The notes under the pieces are model-generated. The model searched no databases and had not been told where the DNA came from. It worked only from the letters and a program-made list of their open reading frames with translations. Made by a program: the position numbers and the translations under genes. Positions 15,840-26,300 of a DNA stretch of 64,000 nucleotides are shown piece by piece (the stretch's first letter is position 1; every line of letters begins with the position of its first letter). Source of the DNA: Hirudo medicinalis. Its lineage: Eukaryota; Annelida; Clitellata; Hirudinida; Hirudinidae. Location: the NCBI GenBank assembly GCA_011800805.1, contig MPNW01000056.1, positions 262,178-326,177 of the forward strand, read 5' to 3'.

Positions 15840-16050
15840 AGAAACTATGTAAAACATCATTATAAAATCATAGTTTGGGATTTAATCCAACTTGTCAAAC
15901 TGCACGTAGTGCGACAATTTTTAAAATGAAAAGCAATTTACTCTGGCGACATCATTAATGAATGACCATCTAAAAAGGAGTGAATTGTGATTAAATTTAG
16001 TAATTAAATCAAGATTAACTATCCGGAAGACGGGAATTTAATGTTAATAA
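15840..16050 (-). pseudogene. Duplicated 5' flank of integrin alpha, distal part
   Basis: Matches about 29490-29705 upstream of the intact gene. Both share gaagcaatttactct or close variants, aacttgcc/aacttgtc, attatgattaa/attgtgattaa and a ccggaag string. This is the outer edge of the segmental duplication that also produced the collapsed copy at 13.3-13.9 kb. Confidence 0.7.
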
Positions 16051-16489
16051 AACAGTGTTAATGTTAAAACTTATACTGTTAATGCCAAACATTAGTAGCC
16101 CCTCAAAAGATGGTTAATATCGCTGTTAAACGATATGTACTTATTCCCCAATAACCAATAATGTAACCCAAATTTTTTCGGAGATATTTGACCGTTATAC
16201 ATTACTGTCGTAGGAGGTGAAACAGAATTCGTTTCAAATTTGGAAAACAGTGCGGATGAGAGCTGTTGTGAAGGAAACACTTCCGAAAGTGAGGTAAGTG
16301 ACTTGGAGCAGCAAAAAAATAATGGTGGATCTTTGCAAGATTCCGATGAGAACATATCTGGAAAAATTTCGGGCCCCTAGGCACATGTTATGTCAATTTA
16401 GTAACGGAAAAGCAAAAAAAGTTTAAAACCCTGGCGAGCCCCAAAACATAGCCAGGCCCCTCTGCACTTGCCCCCCATCTCGGCAGCCC

Positions 16490-16685
16490 TGATTATACCT
16501 GACTGGTTTTCTTGTTTGATGGGGTTCGTTCCTACATGCGACGGTAATGGAAACAGTCATATGTGTCTTGGTCAAAATCCAGCTTGCATTTCCACAAGCG
16601 CCCTTGGGAAATAGCACCATATAAATGGTTTAAAAAAGCGCTTCTGACGCTATAAGGCACTACATAAATGAAGTATATTTACATT
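16490..16685 (+). mobile_element. tRNA-derived SINE, long form
   Basis: Old copy of the SINE seen best at 22057-22250 and 59595-59760. Order: cgttcctacatgcgacggtaa, then ccagcttgc, gcgcccttggga, tataaatgg, and the LINE-like tail gcgcttctgacgctat...ataaatgaagta. The region just upstream (16360-16490) carries a separate repeat (gcaaaaaaagtttaaaaccc...ccccatctcggcagccctga) resembling ends found at 42600-42660 and 43060-43160. Confidence 0.8.
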
Positions 16686-16874
16686 TACATTTGCGTAATA
16701 GAAATATTGTGCTACTAAACAACATTTTTTTGTGTAAAATTGTAGTGAGTTTTTTTTTGTCAAGCTACTCCGACTTTTTGCATTTGCACCCCCGAGATCT
16801 TGAGTGTAGGCCATGGTAGTGAGACCGTTTGATGGTTAAAACATTTGCTTTAAGACATAGCCCATTTTTACCCT

Positions 16875-17085
16875 ATGCCTGGGGCAAAATGGGAAGTTTA
16901 GGACGATTTTTAAACCACAAATAAAGTTATTTAAATAATATTTTTAGAACTTTTTGACATGTCATTTTGTTCTTTATATTCCAATTTGTTGTTTTCAAAC
17001 AGATTTGTAATCATGGTGAATGAAATTGTGAGTGTAGTAAAGGATCTCCCTTAAGTACCCCATTTTACCCCAGTTCTGAAAAATT
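16875..17085. mobile_element. MITE-like element with terminal inverted repeats
   Basis: The left end reads cctggggcaaaatgggaa near 16877. The right end, read on the minus strand from about 17083, is actggggtaaaatggggta. The roughly 200-bp AT-rich interior has no open frame. This is the form of a short non-autonomous DNA transposon. Target-site duplications were not resolved. Confidence 0.6.
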
Positions 17086-17322
17086 GTAACAGTAGCGATG
17101 AATGACAACTGGAATATTAAATTGTTCAATAAACTGAATAATTCTTTTCAACCTCGTAAATGCTGAAGACCTGGATGATAACATCCTCAAAAATGAATCA
17201 CTATTAAACTAAACTAATGAACGATCTGAAAATAAAAATTTTTACGAAAAGATCAATCACACAATGCAAATAATGTAAAGCGATCAAAATTGTTATTATC
17301 TGTTTCCAGACACACAAGAAAG

Positions 17323-20300
17323 CTAAACAAATGTTTTTTGCGATAATTCCTCTTCGATGACATCATCGCACATTTGATGTTCAATTAAATTTTGAGAATT
17401 TAGTTTAGTGGCTTCAATTAAATTCTTTTCTTCCTCCAATTTCTCACGTCCCTTGCGTCGGAAAAATCCGCACTGAAATGGCACAAACGAATTTATTTTA
17501 AATATTTTCATAATTTTTTTGATGAGATTAGAGCATTTGAATTCATTACAAATTTATGAATTAGCTACACAAGGTGATTATTTAGAGTTTATTACGGCAT
17601 TCATTAAACAACATCTCTGAACACTGACATGAACCTGAAAAGTGAACCCTGACGAGAATAAAAAATTACTTTTTTCAGCAGCAAGATGAGAACAATCAAG
17701 TGTATTATTCCAATTAACAGACACGTGAGCAGTAACCACCATGGAATTTGCTTTTCATTTGAGTGTGACACGTGTGATGATTTAAGCTGTAGAAGGGTTT
17801 TTATGATTTTAAATGAAAATGTCAAAATATTCGAAACAACACAAGAATGGCAATTAAACTATTAATAATGCAATAATTGCTTTATTGAAAACTATAAATT
17901 AAGTAATCGAATGCAGGGAAAATATTAGCGAAAGATTAAAATTGAAAAATTAAAATCAAGAAACTCGCCAAAACACGAAGGTGGGATCGATTACGATAGG
18001 AGTTTTCAAAACTTTCTTTAGGCTCGTTCACCAAATTTGGTTGCAGCACAATCTGGCTTTCGATTGTGAATTTCCTCAACTTCTGCTCAAAGTTTTTAAA
18101 TTTTGAAAAATAAAAATTTCAATTCAATTTAATTTTTTAACCTTCATTTGAGCTGACAGTGAACCATTAATGATGAAAACGATTTGAACGTCCACGGTAT
18201 CTTCAGGCTGCATGTTTAATAATTTAACCTGGTATTCTTGACAGTCAACATTGGAGCACGTCTAAAATATGAAGTTTAAATGCATTAACTGCATAAATTC
18301 TGTATAAGTGCTATTCTGTTTTTACGAAAATTGAATTGTCTTAACAAAATATCTATTTAACAATATCTGATAAGTCCATTGTTTCTATTTGCTCCCAATA
18401 ACATTTTGTTCTTACCAAATTCACGTTGGAACCAGTGTAATGCATGAAATCAACTCCTAAATTGTTCTCTGTTTTTAAGACATCCAACATTGTATTACCT
18501 TTTCTCATAGACCTAGTCTTGACCTGGTGGTTCAGGAAATGTCACAGTTGTGGTTATTTTGTATTTAATTGAATTTGTTATAAAATTTGATATTGAAGAG
18601 TTCGAGACAGACTGCTGCTAAAAAATCGTAATAACAAAATACCATCTCATGTTTAATTAAATATGCGAGGAACATCACAAATTTCAGCCCATATATCATT
18701 TGAAAATGTTCTAAATATTTTTTAATTCAAATACGACTCTTAATTTATTTATACCTCAACGAAGTTCCACATGCAACACGTGGTGGAAATGGATGGAATT
18801 AAAATTGAAATGGAGAGGTTTGGATGCACTCCAGGTCCAATGTTCCTGATATCGTAGAAATGGACAATTTCACCGGAGTTTTCTGTGATGGATGCATTAG
18901 AAGCCCTGTTTTTTAAATTCATAATTGATACTTAATTATTGACAATTTGGTGTTGCAATAAAATATTGTCCCGCGTTTTCAAAGTTATATTTTAATGAAA
19001 TGAAATTTTAATAAAAAAATATTTGTAACTTAGAGCCTACTTGATGACAATAATTTCCGACTGATACCACAACGGTAGATTGATTTGCTTCATTCGTCCA
19101 TGCTCATGCAATGGAGTAAGCTTAATTGAAATGTTGTTGCTGTTCGAATTCTCTTTCCTGGCCAGATGTACCTCAAAGTGAATCAAATCTTTGAGAATCA
19201 GAGTGTTGACCTCACACGATTGTATGCCACTGGTGTTTGTATTACATTTGACAAAGTTATTCTTAGTTATGTTGATGAGGGTAAGGAATAATCCGTAATC
19301 CAATGAAAACTCCGTGTGGTAGGTCGAATCGCCATGGTTGCGAAGAAAAACACCAATGATGGCAGTCGACCGTGCGTCAACTACGACAGCTCGTTCGATT
19401 GTCAACTCGTAGTTGATGTTTGGAAAACATTGGATGCTTTTCGGTTCTTCTTGGAAGGGAATCTTGAGAGAGGTACTTAAAATTTACTTTAGCGAGGCTA
19501 TTATTTACAAACATACCTCAAACAATTCCAGATAACTCAAATTGAAAGACGGATTTATTTCCTTGTCAAACTTGGAGACGTTAATGTTTAATATGAAGCT
19601 CACTGGTTGTGAAGCAAACAATGGTTGCTTCTAAAAAACAAAAAAAACAAAAAACACATAAGCAGTTTGTTTTCCAGATTTTTCCTATAAATTTAAATTT
19701 TGCAGCTACTTTTGCCTTTCTCAGCGTTTATTAGCTGGATTACTACAAGCACATTAGAACTTCAGAATACTTGAATTTGCAATCGAATTAATCTCACAGT
19801 GTGAAATTGCACTAGAGATGGCACTTACAATCAGCTAAAACAAATTGCAATTAAGATCTGTTGCGATGAATGTTGGCGAGAATATCGGAGAGATCATATT
19901 CCGAGTAAATGTTGATAACAGACGACAGCTTATCACCCTAGATGCCTCATAATTAAGGTTAACATTTAGTGAAACTCACTTTTATATCAAAATTGACGGT
20001 CCAATTCTGAACTACAATCATCTTATTTTCTTGGAAGAGTATTGTCTTTATGATATTGTGGACTTTTTTCTGCCCAAGATCAATTAAATATCCTCTTCGG
20101 TTATCCACGTCAACCTCCAATTCATAAGTAATTTCTGCAGTGAAGTTGCAATTAATAGAAAATTCTCAGTTTCGAGAGGCAAACCATGACAAACCTGTAT
20201 CGCGGTAGAAACGATTACCTAAAAGTCGTTAGTAAACCAATTAGGAATTTGAAAAAAAAAATCGACATTTATTGTAATTATAACATTGATTACAACTTCT

Positions 20301-23300
20301 TGAGTTATTAAGCGTACCGTACTTAGTGATTTCTTTGGATTTTATGATGTAACTGAAAACCAACGAAATGTTAACTGTAGAGGTTTGATTTAGAAATTCT
20401 ATGCAGTTGGACTTGACCCATGAAACGTTTGGAGGATGAAACTTGATGTCAACAGAAATCGTGTGTTGTGGTCTGATTTTCATAAAAACGACAAGATCCG
20501 AAAGATAGGCGCCTATGGCCAGACCTAAAATTAATGTTTTATGCTCTTATTTTATTTTAGTTTAATTCAGACATGAAGCCGTAATTACGGCATTTAATAA
20601 CATTTCGCCGAAAGGTAGTTTTATCAATCTTTGCACATCGCTACAATGCATAAAAAGGTTTGAAAATGTTTACTTTTTATAATGATAATATAACATATGG
20701 AAATGAAACTGACCTCCGTAAGATCCACTGAGAGGGAAAACATGGAACGAGTAACCAAACCTAATCAGATGTGACCCAATAGTGGAAGCATCAATCATTT
20801 GTGAATAATTACTTTCGAATGTTCCATTCATTCCAAGATACAAATAGGCGACACCTTGGCCTTCATAAGGAGAACCGATTATGATATCTGTGGAAGAATA
20901 AGCGCTTTTATTATTTAAAATGGTTTATTATTATTGTTGTTGTTGTTGTTTGGTGCGGACATTTGATAATGACATTTCTATGTAATGATAGCTAGTTTCT
21001 GCTGATTTCGTTTAATCACAAAAGCATGTCTTAAATTCTAACCTTTGAATCCGTCCATGTTGATATCTTCGACAGAATATAAATTCGTTCCAAATCTTGA
21101 TCCACTTTTCCTTCTCCCATTCAGCATTGCAACTTCTTGGTAGATGCCCTTATTGATAATTTAGAACAAGTATTCATATTGGAAGTGCATGTTACCCTGC
21201 ATTTCTACTCTTTTAAATAATTTGAAAACGCAATCTTATGCTGCTTTCTACTAGGTCCACCATTCTCGCAAGCAGCAATTAGCATAAGATTAAATTCAAT
21301 TCGTTTTCCTTTATTATTATCTTTAATACATGTAGGAGCTCTTCGGGATAAATCAGTTATGATTAGTTGGGGATTTTTCAAGTACGGGAAAGTGAACATT
21401 TGTGACATTTTTCATATTTTTCCTGTAACTTTCGCATTTTTAGTCTGATTTTTAAAGTAATAAACTTTGCAGATACTTCAACATTTTATACGTTTTATAG
21501 AAGTTTTAAATAAATCGATAAGACAAAATTTAATGGTTAAAATGAATTTTTAATTGAGAACCATGTGACAAGGTACCCCTTAGCTTGGGATTTTTTTTAA
21601 GTTTTAATAATTTATATATTATTATTTCATAGTTTATTTATTATAATCAAATTAAGTATTTAATAATTTATATTTTAAATACACTTTTGTATATTTTCAG
21701 TAATAAAATTTTTAATTTCACAGGATGATAAACATTTTTATTGTAATTATTAATTAGCAAATTATTCTATTAAAATATTTCAATAGTATGCTTCTTGAAT
21801 AAATGTCCCATAATTTCTTCTGATATTTGATTGTTTGTTTTGCGATTATAATTACGAACCATATTTGTTCTGCTCGAAATTCAAAACAATATAAAAAAAA
21901 AATATGACAAGCGTTCTTACATCATCAATAAAAATGGTCAAAAAAATAGGGATTTGTTGATTTAGTCAAAGAAATTAATTATTTTTTACGTAAATAAGCG
22001 CTAATATTAATTTTTATTAAAATTCGATTTCAATGAGCAACGTAACTGGCATTAAAATGTATTTCATTTATATAGCACCATATGCATGGCGTCAGAGGCG
22101 CTTCTTGTTAACCATTTATATAGCGCTCCTTCCCAAGGACGCTTGCGGCAGTGCAGGCTGGGTTTCGAACATGACACATTACAACTGTTGCTATTACCGC
22201 CGTGTGCAGAAACGCATCCCATTCGACCTACCTGCACACCATTCCATTAATTCAACTCAGTCTAAAAATTATTACAACTGCAACAAATGGAACACTTAGC
22301 GACTGTCACAATATATCCCATTGCGTTTGTCACAACATGCCCCACGGATCACGGAACATCCATCGCGGAAAATTCATTGAGTGAAAATTCAGCGTCTAAA
22401 AAATTCTTACGAGCGAAAATAAATTGCAAATATAAAGTTAGACGATGGCCCCTTAATTTGCCACAAAAAGCGCATGTACATGTAGTACATAGTTTTTGGG
22501 AATAATGTAAATATAAAAATTCAATTAATTAATTTATTACATGCATTAATCAGAGTCTTAGAAGTGGAGCTCCAATAATCAGTTAGCTTTACGTTTCAGT
22601 AACTGGAGCAATAACAACCCCGAATGAACATAGTACCAGCAAGTTAATGAAAAAGTTAACAGAATACACGAACAGTAAGCTAGGGTATCGGAGTAGTTAT
22701 AAACTCTTCGGATCATATGAAATCATTAGACGATCTGAGGAATAGGCGTGATATTATGACTGTCCTGTTTAGTGATTCCCTTTTTGTGGCCCGCATATGT
22801 TGCACGTCAATCGATAAGTTGTATAAATTCCAAATTGAAATCTAGCTTTTCAATTTACGGATTTCGAAAAGTCCAGGGAGAGTGTAACAGAAATTCAGGG
22901 AGGGAGTGAAAGAAATTAGACGATCTGAGGAACCGACATGACTTGATGAGGGTATGGCATAGCATACGTTGCGCATCAATCGATCAACCTGAAAGTCCAG
23001 GGAGGAAGAAAATAGAAACTCAGGGAGGGCAGCCGGAATCCTAAGAATTTTTAGATGATCAAGTTTCCCGCTATAAATTTTCCAACGATGAATTTTCCGG
23101 ATTCCATGCCCCGCATCTAAAAATATTACTCGATTTTGAACCCTAAATTTTGATCTAACTGATGAACTGATTTTAACTAAAATTCGATCTCAGAGCAGTG
23201 GCATTTAGTACATTTTAAAGGTAATTGAGTGCTCTACAAAGTAGTCAAGTGACATTTTTATTATTCTTACTACTTCAATCCTTACTTTCACACCTAAAAA

Positions 23301-26300
23301 TTTTGTCGACAGTTTCTTAAAACTTCTGCAATCTTGTGTTGCATGCAAGTGAAGATCTACAGAATTATAGATTTTTCTATAGATTTTTTACAATCATAGG
23401 TTTCCATTTTTGCATACCGGTGTTCAATTCATAGCGATGTCACAAGGTACCACGTGTCACAAAGATCCCCACTTTCCCCTAATTCGAATAGCGGTGTTCA
23501 AATACATTATTTCGTGTGCAAAATTAGAATTTAATTTTATTGCATTGTAATTAAGAAGAATCTTAAAATTGTAAAGATAGTTGGCAATTTTAACTCACGT
23601 TGATTTCTTTATATACGAACACTGCGCCCTCATCACCTTTGGTCAGGTTGTAGAAAGGTGCTCCCACCAATATCTCATCTGTTCCGTCTTCATCCACATC
23701 CAAGGCGAGGAGAGATGACCCAAACATGCATTCAAACTGACATAAATTTTCACGAACTACAGATTTGTTCCAATTGATTTTGAAAAGAACATGATAACCT
23801 ACACAGGATGTATTAATGACTTGTTTCAAAGTTGCGTCACAATGATCATCGATGTCTAAAATGGACACCTGAGAAAACATTTAAAATTGATTAATCCGTC
23901 CTAATTAATTAAATAGGCAATTTTTGGTAACAGATTCGGAGAGCGAGATAATCTTGATATATTAAAATAAAAGCTGTCGTAATTAAACAATTTATAAATA
24001 ACAAACCACTCACTTTTCCAAATCCATTATATTTTGGAGATGCGAGGAGAGTTAAATGTCTTTTCCCGAGTTTTTTTAAGGAAGCAACAGCATAACCTTT
24101 AATTATGATAGTTGAAACAAACAATAAATTTGAAATAGTTGCCACTTATGAACTTGGCAATTGCTAAAGTTTTAAGACATATTTTCATTAGCTCGAAGTT
24201 GAACCAAAGAAAAATCAGGTTATGTTTTGTAAATGTAGTAGGCTATGACGAATAACAGAAGTCAAATTTTACTAATTAATTAACTCCTTTCATTTATTCA
24301 ATTTTACAATTGATTATGAGTTCATTGAATGTAATTAAACTTGCCAGCAAGTTCCACATGTTTTGCGGTCACATTGTAATAACTGCATTCTTTTTCACCA
24401 GAACGTATGTTCACACCGCCTTTCAAATATAAAATTAATCATTGGCATCATTTTCGGAATTTGTAATTGAATGTGAAAAATAATATTCTCTTAACAAATT
24501 TTCACTTGACTAAATATGATAAAATAATAGCCTGTAACCTTTCCAAGACATAAGGCCGGGTGCACCAAATAATTGTCTTTGATCCTATTTCAGTTGAGAT
24601 AAATGTGTTTTAAGTGAACAGTTAGGTAAATGGCATCATAGAATATCGACTGACCTCTTGACTATTGTGTAACGAAAATCCAATTTGTGCAAAGCTGGCG
24701 AAGTAATACCCCTTATGAAATCCGGTAGCTTCGTCATGAAAATACTTTACGTCTTCACCTGGTGCATGAAAAGATGCAACATCTCTGTCATCCCTAAACA
24801 CGGAACAAGCTCCGGGACTTAATGGACCAGCCGGGCTCATGAGTACCTTCCTGAAGCCACATACCTGATCAATAACGTTACTTACATTTATAATTTAATC
24901 GATATTTGTTTATTTAATTTAAAAAAAAAACGCGGATGCAAACCAGTTAGTTTATGTAAGTTCTCTTATGTTTAGCACACAACATTCTTAATACCATTAT
25001 AAAGATTTATTATTAAAATAATATTTCCATGACAATTCAAATTATTTCTCTTACAATTATTTCTTTTGTTCCATTTGATTGGTGGGAAACCAACGTTGCT
25101 CCGAACATTTGATTCCTCCATAAGGTTTCATTGTCTGATTAAAGTTGAAAATTATTTACGGTTGAGGACTAAATAAAGCATTTTAAGGATTTTTTAAATT
25201 TATCACTTCAAGAAAATTAAATTTATTAATAATAATCATACTTGCAAAATAAAAGCATATTCAAGTTTACTTAACTTAACAGATTATAGTGATCCTTCAG
25301 GATTATCTCCTGTCTTTAGGAACCACTTCTCCTTAATTTCTTATTTAATTGCTTTTAGACTCTAAGGCAATCTTAAATTCTTCCACCATTCTGACCTCCA
25401 ATGTTTGGGCCCTAAGTTTGTTGCAGCTGTCAACAAGCCTTGCGATAAAGAATCAGCTACCAAAGCTCCCTGTTGGTCTCTTAAACAGCTTGTCCCCTTT
25501 TCCTTGCATCTCTATCTGCCTCAAAGTACTTTCCTGGATCCATATCTACTTTGCCAGTGATTATTTTGTATGTTTCTATGAGGTTCCCCTTAGTGCGCCT
25601 CTTTTCTAATGTAGTCATTCTTGTCCTTCCTAACCTCTCCTCATAGCTCAGATCTCTAAATCCTATTATCATTTTAGTAGCTCTTCTCTGCACTTTTTCT
25701 AGAGGTTCAATATCCTGTTTGAGATATGGATTCTGTACAAGTTCACAATATTCCAGATGAGGTCTCACTAGTGACTCATATAGGTTTGCGTGCAGGTTGG
25801 CCGAATGTGTTGCGTTCCCGCATGCTGTCGTAATAGCAACAGTCGTAATGTGTCGTGTTCGCAACCCAGCCTGCACCGCCAGGGAGCACCCTCGGGTAGG
25901 GGCGCTATATAAATGGTAGATCGATCAAAAACTGCCTTCACATCCCATTCGGATACAAAAGGCACTCAAAATATCGGCTAAATACAAAAAATATAGTCTC
26001 ACGATAACATCCTTCTCTCTACTTATTATGGTTCTCTTGATCATTCTAAATATTCTATTGGCCTTTTTTGATGCTTCTGCGCATTGTCTGGTCGACTTGC
26101 TGCTTTTGTAGACTGTTATCCCTAGATCCCTCTCTTCTTCAGAAGACCTTAGACTCTTACTGTTTAACTTAGTGCTAGCCCTTCTATTATACTGTTTTCC
26201 CATATGAATGGCCACGCATTTGTCAACATTAAATGCCATATGCCATATATAAAGTTATAAAAAGTTTTGGTGAGATCTCCATTTGGGGTAATACATACAA

